Positions 19,592-29,793 are shown, counted from the first letter of the stretch. The stretch is DNA of 64,000 nt from Qipengyuania proteolytica (GCF_019711565.1 NZ_JAIGNN010000002.1:496001-560000); one strand, 5' to 3'. Notes: generated from the letters alone by a model not told the origin. Made by a program: numbers and translations.

Positions 19592-20293
19592 ATGTCGGGT
19601 TTCGAATTCGCCTTCAGCCTGTTCGGGCTGGTGCTGGGGCTGGCGATGGCGGAGGTGCTGGCGGGCTTCGTCCGCGTGCTGAAGGCGCGGACGGTTCCTG
19701 CAAAGACCCAAGGGAACCCAGCCAAGAAGGCGAAACCGGCCTCGAGCAGCAAAGCGGCAGGCCAGAAAAAATCGGCCTCAAGTAGCAAAGCGGTAGGCCA
19801 ACACATACGCATCGGCTGGATGACGCCGACGCTGGGCGGGATCGTGGTGGTCGACCTCGTCACCGCGTGGAACCTCGCCTGGCGCACGCTGCAGGATGTG
19901 GTGGTCAGCGTCCCCGTGCTGTTCGCGGGGATGGTGGAGACGGGCCTCTACTTCATCGCCGCGAGCCTGGTGTGACCGGACGAGGCGAAGGACTGGGCCG
20001 ATCTCGACAACTGGTTCGACCGGCACAAGGCGCAGATCGGCACCTGCCTCGCGCTCGCCAATGTGGGCTTCTGGCTGCTCTACAATGCGAGCGGCATCTA
20101 CAGCGGCTTCCCGCCCGCGCTCGCCCCCTACGTGATCGCCACCGCCGCCCTCCCCTTCACCCGCACCCGCCGCCAGAGCGCCGCCGCGCTGGCCGTGCTG
20201 GTGGCCTGCCTGGTGTGGGTCGTCGCGGTCAGCACGATCCGGATGCTGGGCTGGTGGCCATGGGTGACCAGGATGGTGCCGCTGGCGGGGTGA
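19592..20293 (+). pseudogene. Membrane protein gene split by an in-frame TGA
   Basis: One reading frame runs from ATG 19592 to TGA 20291-20293 but is broken by TGA at 19973-19975. Before the break: a TM segment (FEFAFSLFGLVLGLAMAEVL), a linker with two copies of a 33-base repeat, and two more TM segments. After it: DEAKDWADLDNWFDRHKAQ and three hydrophobic segments ending MLGWWPWVTRMVPLAG. The two parts form one plausible multi-pass protein of about 233 residues, so this looks like a recent nonsense mutation. The family is not recognised; UGA recoding seems unlikely but is not excluded. Confidence 0.65.
19733..19801 (+). repeat. Tandem repeat in membrane protein linker
   Basis: Two 33-base units (19733-19765 and 19769-19801, spaced by three bases) encode KPASSSKAAGQ and KSASSSKAVGQ. 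They lie in the cytoplasmic linker of the split membrane gene and keep the reading frame. Confidence 0.75.
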
Positions 20294-20346
20294 GAACGAC
20301 AGGGAAAGTGAGATGTCGCTATACATTCACTGCAGCTTTCACATGA

Positions 20347-21729
20347 TTATTCTTTGACCGTTTCTCCGTGGATCAACTCATCCACTCTCGCCGCAGAGCG
20401 TCGCATATTTGAGCCAATCACCGGGTCTTGCCCGTGCGCTTCGAAATCATGCAACGATTGGTTCAAAACTGCCTTCAAGAATGGCCCATCAAAGTTCTCT
20501 TTGGATTCAAGGCACATCAAGCAACCTGAAAGGTGACGCGCCTTTTTTAGATCACTTTCCTTTGGAATTTTTCCGCTTCTAAGCTCTTTTAGGCACTCTC
20601 GCTCACCTCTGCCGACATATTGCTTGTAAGCGCTTGCTTTGCCGGACACCCGATCAAGAATGTGTTTTGAGCCCCCGGGTTTCGCAATCTTTGATACTTT
20701 AAGCAACTCTTCGACATCTCGTTTTGCCAGTCCGCCCTCGTTCATATAGTAGTAAATGGGGAGCCAACGAACAATCTCGTGTGCCGACTGCTCAATATAG
20801 TCGCTTGGTGAGGCGTTCAGGTTCGCGTTGATAAAGTCCGCGAGAATGTCGCGATCGGATATCGTTGACTTACGGACAACTTCACGTTCGACAATTACAG
20901 CATCTGGATTCTCAGAAGGGACCGACACTTCAGCGGCCCTAATACCAAGGCCCGCAATTTGCTGTAGTTTTGAAATTGCATGCTGGACAGCATCGTTTTC
21001 ACGACGCCTAATAATTGCCGATAGTTCGCCCGCCCGGATGACTGCCGTTTCACCTTCGTAACGGTAATAAGTCTGATTGGCCTTCATCGACCCTGCGTTT
21101 TTCAAGGTCATGTGAGGCTTTTCTTCGCTCTCGTGGGCGAAGAGGCAGGCAAGTTCAAAGCCCCGGAAGGTAAACTGAAAACTGCCCCAAGGAATTGACG
21201 GATTGACGGTATCCTTCAGGAATTCCGAAAATTTCTTACTGTCGAGTTTTCTGAAATGATCATTTTGGAGACCCAAAATACGCTGGTCGTCTGCGATACC
21301 AAAAACGATGAAGCCACCGCTATTATTGGCATATCCCACCAGACTTCGAGAATAATCCGCCAAGCTTTTCAGGTGGAATGTTTCTTTAAATTCGAGTCGA
21401 GCGGACTCTTTCGGGTCTGCTACCCAATTGTCTCCATCCTTCCGAAAATTGAGAATTCCGCGCAACTCTTTGCGCAACTCGGCAATCCGATCTGCGACCG
21501 CCATCTCTCCGAAATATGGATGGTTCTCCAAATAGTGCTGCGTGTCAGCTGCTGAAGCAGCAGGGATTTGTCCGCCAATTTGACCAGATCGAATCTCATA
21601 GACGCCCGCAGGGTTAAGACTACGATTGGGTCGGAAGAGAAACCCGCAGATCTCTTGTGCAGGCATCCCGCGTGCAAGCATCCCCTTTACGAGCGCAATT
21701 TCACTGTCAGTTAAGCCACGGTTCGCCAT
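20347..21729 (-). CDS. AlbA_2 (Schlafen-type) putative DNA-binding/ATP-binding protein
   Basis: A 460-residue cytoplasmic protein. Residues 1-60 (LTDSEIALVKGMLARGMPAQEICGFL...VYEIRSGQIG) form a helical N-terminal domain seen in several putative DNA-binding and defence proteins. Residues about 105-230 are the AlbA_2 domain: ARLEFKETFHLKSLADYSR and LVGYANNSGGFIVFGIADD. The C-terminal half is alpha-helical and unrecognised, with an HLSGCLMCLES cysteine pair. Codon use is visibly AT-richer than its neighbours, which points to recent transfer. AlbA_2 proteins are often regulators or parts of defence islands. Last gene of a minus-strand run below uvrA. Confidence 0.8.
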   Translation of the reverse strand: MANRGLTDSEIALVKGMLARGMPAQEICGFLFRPNRSLNPAGVYEIRSGQIGGQIPAASAADTQHYLENHPYFGEMAVADRIAELRKELRGILNFRKDGDNWVADPKESARLEFKETFHLKSLADYSRSLVGYANNSGGFIVFGIADDQRILGLQNDHFRKLDSKKFSEFLKDTVNPSIPWGSFQFTFRGFELACLFAHESEEKPHMTLKNAGSMKANQTYYRYEGETAVIRAGELSAIIRRRENDAVQHAISKLQQIAGLGIRAAEVSVPSENPDAVIVEREVVRKSTISDRDILADFINANLNASPSDYIEQSAHEIVRWLPIYYYMNEGGLAKRDVEELLKVSKIAKPGGSKHILDRVSGKASAYKQYVGRGERECLKELRSGKIPKESDLKKARHLSGCLMCLESKENFDGPFLKAVLNQSLHDFEAHGQDPVIGSNMRRSAARVDELIHGETVKE

Positions 21730-21915
21730 CGATGCTTACTGATGGAGGCGTGAACAAAAAGTCAAACTATTTGGAATTACAATTCTCCATGTGCGCGAAT
21801 TATTCGGGCAATAGAGCCTAGCAATCGACGCCTCCAATCGGGCGAAATTCCAACACGATCTGCGAAGGTGCGCGACTAGCAAGTAGGAGCTAAATCGCGC
21901 TGGATCGTTATCCCG

Positions 21916-22278
21916 TCAGGCGCGAATTGTAATTTCTACTTGGCTCTGATCAATGCCTAAGGCTGCAGCCAATCCATCCTTGGCAGCTTGAATTGTCATC
22001 GGACTAGCCGTCATTTTCTGCCGCTTCGGATCATCACCGGCTACATTGACCAGCGTCACCTTCTCATTCTCAAGGTCGAGCGCAGTTGTTTTCCAACCTG
22101 CTAGCTGCCAGCCCAGACTCTGAGACCGCATCTGGTTTGACCACCACGCCTGATGCTGTCTGGCGCTTTCTGGAAGCCGGAAACCAAGCACCCTCTCAAT
22201 CTGCTCGAAAGAGGCCTCCCATACGGTCTCGTCTACCGAAGAGAGGTACTCAGTCAGTTTCTGATATTTGCTAGACAA
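21916..22278 (-). CDS. DUF7662-like small protein
   Basis: A 120-residue protein starting at TTG 22278, preceded by GGAGAAC. The pattern YQKLTEYLSSVDETVWEASF, IERVLGFRLPESARQHQAWWSN and LGWQLAGWKTTALDLENEKVTLVN matches my memory of the DUF7662 domain (Y-L-x-L, IExILGxxLPxSA, WWxN, AW), found alone or fused to nucleases and restriction-type genes. Function unknown. AT-rich like the AlbA_2 gene 186 bases downstream; the gap between them (21730-21915) has no gene. The two may form one acquired unit. No nuclease domain is present here. Confidence 0.65.
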   Translation of the reverse strand: MSSKYQKLTEYLSSVDETVWEASFEQIERVLGFRLPESARQHQAWWSNQMRSQSLGWQLAGWKTTALDLENEKVTLVNVAGDDPKRQKMTASPMTIQAAKDGLAAALGIDQSQVEITIRA

Positions 22279-22345
22279 AACAGTTCTCCAGTCGGGTAAA
22301 CCTCTAGATGATGTATTATAAATTATATGTCAATAGCAAATATAC

Positions 22346-25261
22346 CTACTCCGCCGCCTCGCTGACCCGCTCCAGCATCGGCTTGAGGTACTGCCCCGTA
22401 TAGCTCTCCGGCACCGCGGCCACCGCTTCCGGCGTGCCCTGCGCGACGATCTCGCCGCCGCGCACGCCGCCGCCGGGGCCGAGGTCGAGGATGTGGTCGG
22501 CGGTCTTGATGACGTCGAGATTGTGCTCGATCACCACCACGCTGTTGCCCTGGTCCACCAGCCGGTGGAGCACTTCGAGGAGCTTGCGGACATCCTCGAA
22601 ATGGAGGCCCGTGGTGGGCTCGTCGAGGATGTAGAGCGTCTGGCCGGTGCTGCGCTTGCTCAGTTCCTTGGCGAGCTTCACCCGCTGCGCCTCCCCGCCC
22701 GATAGCGTGGTCGCCTGCTGGCCGACCTTGACGTAGCCCAGACCCACCTCGTTCAGCATGTGCATCTTGTCGCGGATCGGGGGGACGGCCTTGAAGAACT
22801 CCTCCGCATCCTCGATCGTCATGTCGAGCACGTCGGCGATGGAGTGGCCCTTGAACTTCACCTCCAGCGTTTCGCGGTTGTAGCGCTTCCCGTGGCATTC
22901 CTCGCAGGTGACGTAGACGTCGGGCAGGAAGTGCATCTCGATCTTGATCAGCCCGTCGCCCTGGCACGCCTCGCACCGGCCGCCCTTGACGTTGAAGCTG
23001 AAGCGGCCGGGCTTGTAGCCGCGCGCCTGCGCTTCGGGGAGGCCGGCGAACCAGTCGCGGATCTGGGTGAAGGCACCGGTGTAGGTCGCCGGGTTGGAGC
23101 GCGGGGTGCGGCCGATGGGCGACTGGTCGATCTCGATCACCTTGTCGCAATATTCGAGGCCGGTGACCTTGTCGTGCGCGCCCGCGACCACCCGCGCCCC
23201 GTTCAGCTGCCGCGCGGCGGAGGCGTAGAGCGTGTCGATGGTGAAGGACGACTTGCCGCTACCCGAAACGCCGGTGATGCAGGTGAAGGTGCCGAGCGGC
23301 AGGCTGGCGGTGACGTCCTGCAAATTGTTCGCCCGCGCGCCGTGGACGGTGAGCTGGTGCCCGTTGCCCTTGCGGCGGTTGGTCGGGACCTCGATCGCGC
23401 GCGTTCCGTTGAGATAGGCGGCGGTGAGCGACTTCTTCGACTTGAGCACCTGCTTGAGCGTGCCTTCGGCGACCACCTCGCCCCCGTGGACGCCCGCACC
23501 CGGGCCGAGATCGACCACATGGTCGGCGGCACGGATCGCGTCCTCGTCATGCTCGACCACGATCACCGTATTGCCGAGATCGCGCAGCCGCTTCAGCGTC
23601 TCGAGCAGCCGGTCGTTGTCGCGCTGGTGGAGGCCGATGCTGGGCTCGTCGAGCACGTAGAGCACGCCGCTGAGGCCCGAGCCGATCTGCGACGCGAGCC
23701 GGATGCGCTGGCTCTCCCCGCCCGACAGCGTGCCGCTGGTGCGGTCGAGGTTGAGATAGTCGAGGCCCACGTTGTCGAGGAAGCCCAGCCGCTCGTTGAT
23801 CTCCTTGAGGATGGCCTTGGCGATCTGCTGCTGCGTATCGTTCAGCGCCTCGGGCAGCCCGAGGAAATAGGCCTTGGCGTCGGCCACGCTCATCCTGGTG
23901 GGCGTCGCGATATCGGTGCCCGCGATCTTCACGCTCAGCGCCTTCTCGTTGAGGCGCTTGCCGTGGCAGGTCTCGCACGGCTGGCTGGTCTGGAACTTCG
24001 CCAGCTCCTCGCGCATCCACGCGCTTTCGGTCTGCAGCAGGCGGCGGTTGAGATTGCCGATCACGCCCTCGAACGGCTTCTTGACGGTATATTCCTTGCG
24101 CCCGTCCTTGAAGGTGAGCGGGATCGCGCGGCCCTTGGTGCCGTAGAGGATGATGTCGCGGATCTCGCGGTCGAAAGCCTCCCACGGGGTCTCGAGGCTG
24201 AACTCGTATTCCTTCGCGAGGCTGGCGAGCACCTGCATGTAATAGGGGCTCGGCGGGTTGCTCTTCGCCCAGGGCACCACGGCGCCCTTCTTGAGGCTGA
24301 GCGCCTCGTTCGGCACGACCAGCTGCGGGTCGAACAGCTGCTTTTCACCAATGCCGTCGCAGGTCGGGCAAGCCCCCTGCGGCGCGTTGAACGAGAACAA
24401 CCGCGGCTCCACCTCCTCGATGGTGAAGCCGGAGACCGGGCAGGAGAACTTCTCGGAGAAGACGATGCGGTTGGCGGGCATGCCCGCGCCCTTCATCGCG
24501 CCGCCGGCCTCGCCCTCGCCCTCGCGCCCCGGCACCACGCCATCGGCCAGGTCGACATAGGCCAGCCCCTCGGCGAGCTTCAGCGCCTGTTCGAAACTGT
24601 CGGCCAGCCGGGTCTGGATGCCGTCCCTCACCGCGATCCGATCGACCACCACCTCGATGTCGTGCTTGAACTTCTTGTCGAGCGCGGGCGCTTCCTCGAT
24701 TGCGTACATCTCGCCATCGATGCGCACGCGGGTGAAGCCGGCCTTCTGCCACTCGGCCAGTTCCTTGCGGTATTCGCCCTTGCGCCCGCGCACCACCGGC
24801 GCAAGCAGGTAGAGCCGCGTGCCTTCGGGCAGCGCCATCACCCGGTCGACCATGTTGGAGACCGTCTGCGCCTCGATCGGCAGGCCGGTTGCGGGCGAAT
24901 ACGGCACCCCCACCCTCGCCCACAGCAGGCGCATGTAGTCGTAGATTTCGGTTACCGTCGCCACGGTCGAGCGCGGGTTGCGACTGGTGGTCTTCTGCTC
25001 GATCGAGATGGCGGGAGACAGCCCGTCGATATGCTCGAGATCGGGCTTCTGCATCATCTCGAGGAACTGGCGCGCATAGGCGCTGAGGCTCTCGACATAG
25101 CGCCGCTGCCCCTCGGCATAGATCGTATCGAACGCCAGGCTCGACTTGCCCGAGCCCGAAAGCCCCGTGATCACGATCAGCGCATCGCGCGGCAGGTCGA
25201 TATCGACGCCCTTGAGATTATGCTCCCGCGCGCCGCGGACGGAAATTTTCGTGAGTGCCAT
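22346..25261 (-). CDS. uvrA: Excinuclease ABC subunit A
   Basis: A 971-residue damage-recognition ATPase of nucleotide excision repair. Two ABC modules are visible: Walker [17 protein letters not shown] and [18 protein letters not shown], signatures [13 protein letters not shown] and [13 protein letters not shown], and Walker [15 protein letters not shown] and [12 protein letters not shown]. Zinc-finger regions are [10 protein letters not shown] and RCEACQGDG...[11 protein letters not shown]; the first finger begins CPVSG, with Ser where E. coli has Cys, a form I recall as common in alphaproteobacteria. Start chosen at ATG 25261 ([10 protein letters not shown]); GTG 25279 would add six residues. 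Confidence 0.97.
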   Translation of the reverse strand: MALTKISVRGAREHNLKGVDIDLPRDALIVITGLSGSGKSSLAFDTIYAEGQRRYVESLSAYARQFLEMMQKPDLEHIDGLSPAISIEQKTTSRNPRSTVATVTEIYDYMRLLWARVGVPYSPATGLPIEAQTVSNMVDRVMALPEGTRLYLLAPVVRGRKGEYRKELAEWQKAGFTRVRIDGEMYAIEEAPALDKKFKHDIEVVVDRIAVRDGIQTRLADSFEQALKLAEGLAYVDLADGVVPGREGEGEAGGAMKGAGMPANRIVFSEKFSCPVSGFTIEEVEPRLFSFNAPQGACPTCDGIGEKQLFDPQLVVPNEALSLKKGAVVPWAKSNPPSPYYMQVLASLAKEYEFSLETPWEAFDREIRDIILYGTKGRAIPLTFKDGRKEYTVKKPFEGVIGNLNRRLLQTESAWMREELAKFQTSQPCETCHGKRLNEKALSVKIAGTDIATPTRMSVADAKAYFLGLPEALNDTQQQIAKAILKEINERLGFLDNVGLDYLNLDRTSGTLSGGESQRIRLASQIGSGLSGVLYVLDEPSIGLHQRDNDRLLETLKRLRDLGNTVIVVEHDEDAIRAADHVVDLGPGAGVHGGEVVAEGTLKQVLKSKKSLTAAYLNGTRAIEVPTNRRKGNGHQLTVHGARANNLQDVTASLPLGTFTCITGVSGSGKSSFTIDTLYASAARQLNGARVVAGAHDKVTGLEYCDKVIEIDQSPIGRTPRSNPATYTGAFTQIRDWFAGLPEAQARGYKPGRFSFNVKGGRCEACQGDGLIKIEMHFLPDVYVTCEECHGKRYNRETLEVKFKGHSIADVLDMTIEDAEEFFKAVPPIRDKMHMLNEVGLGYVKVGQQATTLSGGEAQRVKLAKELSKRSTGQTLYILDEPTTGLHFEDVRKLLEVLHRLVDQGNSVVVIEHNLDVIKTADHILDLGPGGGVRGGEIVAQGTPEAVAAVPESYTGQYLKPMLERVSEAAE

Positions 25262-25579
25262 GAAGGAAGCGTGTTCCACATATGTTCGAGGTTTGCAAGA
25301 TTCCGGAGCGCGGTCCGTTTTCGCGCTTCATGTGGGAGCGAGATCCGTGAATGCAAACCCTGCGGCAATTGCAGGATTGGCCGTAAGCTATCGCGGATGA
25401 CGCGGCTCGACGAAATCCGGCATCTCTCCATTTCCGGTCTTTACCTCATTTTTTCATAGGGTTGGTGAATGGGCCCATTTGATCGAGGACCACCAGGCGA
25501 TGCTGAGATCAAGGGTGCTCACGGAAACATACTGTTCCTTTGCGCGGGCCAGGATGCCCTTGTTTGGAGCAGTAAGGTC

Positions 25580-26066
25580 ACGATGTCGCTCAGCGTCGGC
25601 AACCACACCTTCTCTGTCTCAGATCCCAGCGATGACCTGATCGAGCACCTCGGCAATGACGCGGACACAGCCAAGCAGAAGGGATCCTCTGCTTTATTCG
25701 ACAACGTCGAAATTCTTGGCCTCGCCGGTCGTCGGCTCGGCCGGAACGCGAACACCGGCGCGGGGGCAACTTGGCCTCACCGTCATCGGCTCCGCCGCCT
25801 TCAGCGGCAGCGCCAACGAGCTGCGCTATTTCCAGAGCGCGACCCGCACGATCGTGAAGATGGACACCAATCGCGATGGCAACGCCGATGCCTACCTGCG
25901 CCTCGACGGGCTGTTAAACCCGACGGCCGGAGACTGCGTCCTCGTCAACGCCCCCATCCTTGTGGACGCCTGCGCCAGCGACGCCGCGGTGGCGAGCGAC
26001 GTTTTGTCCGCATCGCTGCATACCGCTGCCGAGCCATTGTTCGGTGCGGAGATGAGCTTCTGCTGA
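25580..26066 (+). pseudogene. Degenerate RTX protein fragment, frameshifted
   Basis: The frame near 25770-25940 encodes LTVIGSAAFSGSANELRYFQ and MDTNRDGNADAYLRLDG, clearly related to FTFIGQAAFSGAAGELRYSQ and MDTDGDGSADAFIWLDG at the C-terminus of the RTX protein at 13963-15312. Upstream, another frame gives DNVEILGLAGR, like the NVE-L-L-G segment between RTX repeats. The calcium repeats themselves are missing and the parts lie in different frames, so this is a decayed remnant. The surrounding 25262-25579 and 26067-26267 show nothing else recognisable. Confidence 0.6.
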
Positions 26067-26267
26067 AGATTGAGAATCTGACAAACGACCACGGACAAGC
26101 CCCGCAAGCAGCCGCTTGCAGGGCCGGCACCGCCCTGGGGAATGCCGGGCGAGCCTCTGTTTGGAGCCAGAGTGCCCACAAGCCTCGGCTGCCGGCCAGA
26201 AAACTGTATTTTACAATATCCTTCTCCCTCACTGAAAACCACGCGAAAATTCATTTTTATTAAGTAA

Positions 26268-27497
26268 TTGAGCTTACCGATCGAGGGAGAAAGGCCGAAT
26301 GGGCCCGGAGCCGATCGAGTGAACGTGGAAGCGACAGATTTGCCGCATGACGCTCGTGCTACGCGCGAGAAGCTCGACTACGCTATCGAGGTACGCCGCG
26401 AAGCGGTTCTCTCGATGCTTTCGCGCGAGCGATATGCGCTGGCCGCGAGCCTGCTCGGGCTCGCGGTGATGGCCGTCAGCGTCGCCGCCCTTCCCGTGCG
26501 CGGCCTGCTCGGCTGGTTCCTGGCCTTGCGGCTTCTGGCCTTCGTCATGACGCGCTGGGCCGCTTCGCGGCTGGAAAAGCGCATCAGGGCGCGGGCCGAG
26601 ATCGGTTCGGCCCAACTGACGCTGTTCCTAGCCATGTGTGCTACCGGGGCGAGCGTCGCATTGATGCTGTGGCCGGCCCCGCCCGGCTCGCCGACTGCCG
26701 CCACCGCGACCATTCAAGTGGTCATCCTGGTGGTCGTAACGCTGATTGCCGTCACCATGGCCGCCTTCCCCGGCCCGCGGGACGGCATGCTCGTAAGCTT
26801 CTGGCTGGTGTCCAGCGCCGTTGTAGCGCTTCACCCCGGGCGCATCGACCAGGTCTTCCTGCTGGTGAGCCTGCTGTTCACGATCGGCGTGCGCGTCTAC
26901 GCTTCGAATACCGGTCAGCAGATCATCCGCGCGGCGCAGACCACGGTGGAGAACAAGCAACTGACCGAAGAGCTGGCGGAATCGCTCGCCCGCTCCGAGT
27001 TCCTCAGCACGCGGGATCCGCTGACCGGCCTCTACAACCGGCGACGGCTGTTCGACGAGGGCCACGCGCGCCACCTGTCCTCCCAGGTCCACCTGCTGAT
27101 GATCGACCTCGACCATTTCAAGTCCATCAATGACGGCTTCGGCCATGCGGCGGGCGACCAGGTGCTGGTCGCAGCCGCACAGGCGGTGCGCCGGGTACTC
27201 GAACCGCTCGCGATCCGGCGCGAGCAGCCGGTCTTCCGGCTGGGCGGAGAAGAATTCCTCGTCCTGCTCGAAGGCCTCGACCTGGCGGAGGCCGAACGCG
27301 TGGCCGAGGATGTCAGGCTCGCCATCGCCGCGGTCGGTCCGTCGCTGGGGCGCTATGCGGGCATCCCCGTCACGGCCTCCATCGGCCTCGCCTGCTGGCG
27401 ACCGGGCGAGAACCTTGGCGATGCGCTGCAACGCGCCGACCTCGCTTGCTACGAAGCGAAGGATCGCGGTCGGAATCGGGTGCGCTGCGCCGCGTGA
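26268..27497 (+). CDS. Membrane diguanylate cyclase (GGDEF)
   Basis: A 409-residue protein with five or six hydrophobic segments (about residues 58-200), a short coiled coil (ENKQLTEELAESLARSEFL) and a C-terminal GGDEF domain: TRDPLTGLYNRRRLFDEG, MIDLDHFKSINDGFGHAAGDQVL and the active-site RLGGEEF. It should make cyclic di-GMP. The position of the inhibitory RxxD motif reads RREQ, so the product-inhibition site appears absent. Start uncertain: TTG 26268 has no ribosome site, whereas GTG 26319 follows a GGAG. It precedes a lysozyme gene and a second cyclase of the same architecture. Confidence 0.9.
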   Translation: MSLPIEGERPNGPGADRVNVEATDLPHDARATREKLDYAIEVRREAVLSMLSRERYALAASLLGLAVMAVSVAALPVRGLLGWFLALRLLAFVMTRWAASRLEKRIRARAEIGSAQLTLFLAMCATGASVALMLWPAPPGSPTAATATIQVVILVVVTLIAVTMAAFPGPRDGMLVSFWLVSSAVVALHPGRIDQVFLLVSLLFTIGVRVYASNTGQQIIRAAQTTVENKQLTEELAESLARSEFLSTRDPLTGLYNRRRLFDEGHARHLSSQVHLLMIDLDHFKSINDGFGHAAGDQVLVAAAQAVRRVLEPLAIRREQPVFRLGGEEFLVLLEGLDLAEAERVAEDVRLAIAAVGPSLGRYAGIPVTASIGLACWRPGENLGDALQRADLACYEAKDRGRNRVRCAA

Positions 27498-27638
27498 CCG
27501 GCACGCCGACGGTCCGGTCCGTGCCTGCCGAGCGACGAGATGCGGACCGGATCGTGCCGTTCACGCATTGATAAAGCAAAGACATAGCAGGCCAAAGCAC
27601 CTGCGATAGGCAGATAGATAGAAAGCAGGCCACACAAG

Positions 27639-28529
27639 ATGGCCAACGACCCAGCAACTTCACCTGCGGGGCCGGGCGACAGCGTCCGCCTCCGCGAACT
27701 CCTGCGCGAGCTCGACCGCCCGCTGGATCCCGGACCGTGGGAGGCGGAACGCACCATTCCGACACAGGGCGCAGCCGCCGGACCCGCCGGTGACCGCACC
27801 CGCCTTCGGCAGTCGCACGAACACCGTCGCGCGTTGAAGCGCGCCCGCAAGGCCGCGCGAGACACTTTCGGCGTGAAGACCCGGCATTCGGCGCGGCGCA
27901 GGGCAGCGATGATGCTGACCGCGGGCGCGGCCAGCCTTACCGCCTTTACCGGCCCCCAGTTCGATCCGGCAGGGGCCGCCAGCGGCGATGCGAACGTGCT
28001 CTCGGACTCGACCCAGACGCGAAAACCGGCCGCCCTGCTCAGCGCAAGCGAGCGGCTGAAGCGGGCGCTGACCGAGGAAGAGGGCATTCGTTACACGGTC
28101 TATCGCGACGTAGCCGGCTATCCCACCGTTGGCGTGGGACATCTGGTGCGACCCGAAGACGGGTTGTCGCTCGGCGATAGGATCGACCGTGACAGGGCGC
28201 TTGATTTCCTCTCGCAGGATCTGGCGAACGCCGAACGCGGCGTGCGCAGACTCGTAGGCGCCCTGCCGTTGTTCCAGCATGAGTTCGATGCTCTGGTCGA
28301 TCTCGTTTATAACGTCGGGCTGGGCAACGTGTCGCCTTCGGAAAGCCCGGACCTGAACGCGGCCATCGCAGCCGGAGACTACGATGCCGTGGCCTCCCAG
28401 CTGGACTACACGCATGCAGGCGGTCGCGTCGCGCGCGGTCTGGAGCACAGGTCGGAGCGCCGGGCGGCCATATTCGCCGAAGCGCGTTACGACGATCCGC
28501 GCGAGCTGCCGCACAGCCAGCGGGCATAA
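27639..28529 (+). CDS. Phage-type lysozyme (GH24 family) with basic N-terminal extension
   Basis: A 296-residue protein. Residues 1-85 are charged and Arg-rich; about residues 88-105 (AAMMLTAGAASLTAFTG) form a hydrophobic segment that could be a membrane anchor. The GH24 lysozyme domain follows from about residue 135: catalytic Glu in LTEEEGIRYTVYRD, the Asp in YRDVAG, Thr in YPTVGVGH, then FDALVDLVYNVG. It would hydrolyse peptidoglycan. No holin, spanin or other phage gene is nearby, so it looks like a domesticated cell-wall enzyme, sitting between two diguanylate cyclase genes. Confidence 0.85.
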   Translation: MANDPATSPAGPGDSVRLRELLRELDRPLDPGPWEAERTIPTQGAAAGPAGDRTRLRQSHEHRRALKRARKAARDTFGVKTRHSARRRAAMMLTAGAASLTAFTGPQFDPAGAASGDANVLSDSTQTRKPAALLSASERLKRALTEEEGIRYTVYRDVAGYPTVGVGHLVRPEDGLSLGDRIDRDRALDFLSQDLANAERGVRRLVGALPLFQHEFDALVDLVYNVGLGNVSPSESPDLNAAIAAGDYDAVASQLDYTHAGGRVARGLEHRSERRAAIFAEARYDDPRELPHSQRA

Positions 28530-28605
28530 CATTTTACATTATCGCGTTTGCTTATTCTCATATTTCCCATATCCTTGCCCGCAAGAACAAAAAGGGGCGC
28601 CGCAC

Positions 28606-29772
28606 ATGACGGCTCAGGGGTTTCGGGTCGCACCGGAACGGGACGAAGACTGGCGGCGTGAGGCATGGCGCGAGACGGTAAGATCCGTCCTTGTCACCGA
28701 ACAGCGAGCCTTCGTCGCCAATGTGCTCTCGGTCGCGGGCATCGCTATCGCGGCCAGCTTTCTCCCCAATGCGTCGGCGTTCGTCATGCCGATCCTGATG
28801 CGCCTGCTCGCCATGACCGGCGCGCACATGTCTTACGAGCACCTGCGCAAGAGGATCGACCAGGGGGCGGACCTCGATCCACCGCTCCGCCTGCTCGCGG
28901 TCATGCTGTTCTTCGGCGGCATGAGCTGGGCTTATCTGCTCCTGCCGCTGATCATGGTGCCGTTCGAGCATCCGGTCCGGCTTCTGATCGGCAGTGCCAC
29001 CATGGTCGGTATGGCTCTCATCGTGACCATGACCGCGCCGCTGCGGAAGCAGACGCTGGCCTATATCTCGGGCTTCCTGATCACGCTGTTCCTAGGTCTG
29101 ATGCTGGCGCCGCAGGACATGGCCCTGCCCCTCGGCATCGGCGTGACCGCCCTCGTCGCCGGTATCGCGATCTTCGCCTTCGCATCCTCCCGGCAGCGCG
29201 AATTTTCCGCCGACATGCTGGTCGAGAACCGGCGGCTGAACGAGGAACTCGCGGAGACCCTCGCACAGGCGGAATTCCTCGCCGCGCACGATCCGCTGAC
29301 CGGCCTTTTCAACCGCCGCGCCCTGTTCGAGAGCGACCTTGCGGCCCGCGCGCAATGCGACCGGATGCATATGCTGCTGGTCGATCTCGACCATTTCAAG
29401 ACGCTCAACGACAGTCACGGGCACGAGAGCGGGGATCGCGCACTGGTCGCTGTCAGCGGTCTCATGCGCGACTCGATGCGCGGATATGGTGCAGGCGAGC
29501 ATTTTGCGGTGCGGCTGGGTGGGGAGGAGTTCGCGCTCTTCCTCGACGAAGGCGACGAAGGCCGCTCGCTGGTGTTTGCCGAGGACCTGCGCGAGGCGAT
29601 CGCCGGCCTGCATGCGGAGCTGGGTTTGCCCGCGGGCGCGACCAGCGCGTCGATCGGCCTTACCCATCACGATCGCGGGACGTCGATGGACGAAACCCTG
29701 CGCCGCGCGGACGAGGCCATGTACGACGCGAAGATCGGCGGCCGCAACCGGGTGCGTCGCCACGACCGCTGA
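28606..29772 (+). CDS. Membrane diguanylate cyclase (GGDEF), second copy
   Basis: A 388-residue protein: a basic N-terminus, six hydrophobic segments (about residues 35-205), a short coiled coil (ENRRLNEELAETLAQAEFL) and a GGDEF domain with AHDPLTGLFNRRALFES, VDLDHFKTLNDSHGHESGD and RLGGEEFALFLDEG. Architecture and linker match the cyclase at 26268-27497, so the two are paralogues. No RxxD inhibitory site precedes the active site (AGEH in that position). ATG 28606 follows AAAGGGGCG. The next gene starts 21 bases later. Confidence 0.92.
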   Translation: MTAQGFRVAPERDEDWRREAWRETVRSVLVTEQRAFVANVLSVAGIAIAASFLPNASAFVMPILMRLLAMTGAHMSYEHLRKRIDQGADLDPPLRLLAVMLFFGGMSWAYLLLPLIMVPFEHPVRLLIGSATMVGMALIVTMTAPLRKQTLAYISGFLITLFLGLMLAPQDMALPLGIGVTALVAGIAIFAFASSRQREFSADMLVENRRLNEELAETLAQAEFLAAHDPLTGLFNRRALFESDLAARAQCDRMHMLLVDLDHFKTLNDSHGHESGDRALVAVSGLMRDSMRGYGAGEHFAVRLGGEEFALFLDEGDEGRSLVFAEDLREAIAGLHAELGLPAGATSASIGLTHHDRGTSMDETLRRADEAMYDAKIGGRNRVRRHDR

Positions 29773-29793
29773 TCGGGTATAGGGAGGCGCACC

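Noticed and set aside
22760-25459. Long open frame of about 900 codons on the plus strand opposite uvrA
   Set aside because: It is fully antisense to a clear uvrA gene with all ATPase motifs. High GC content makes such shadow frames common; the translation shows no domain.
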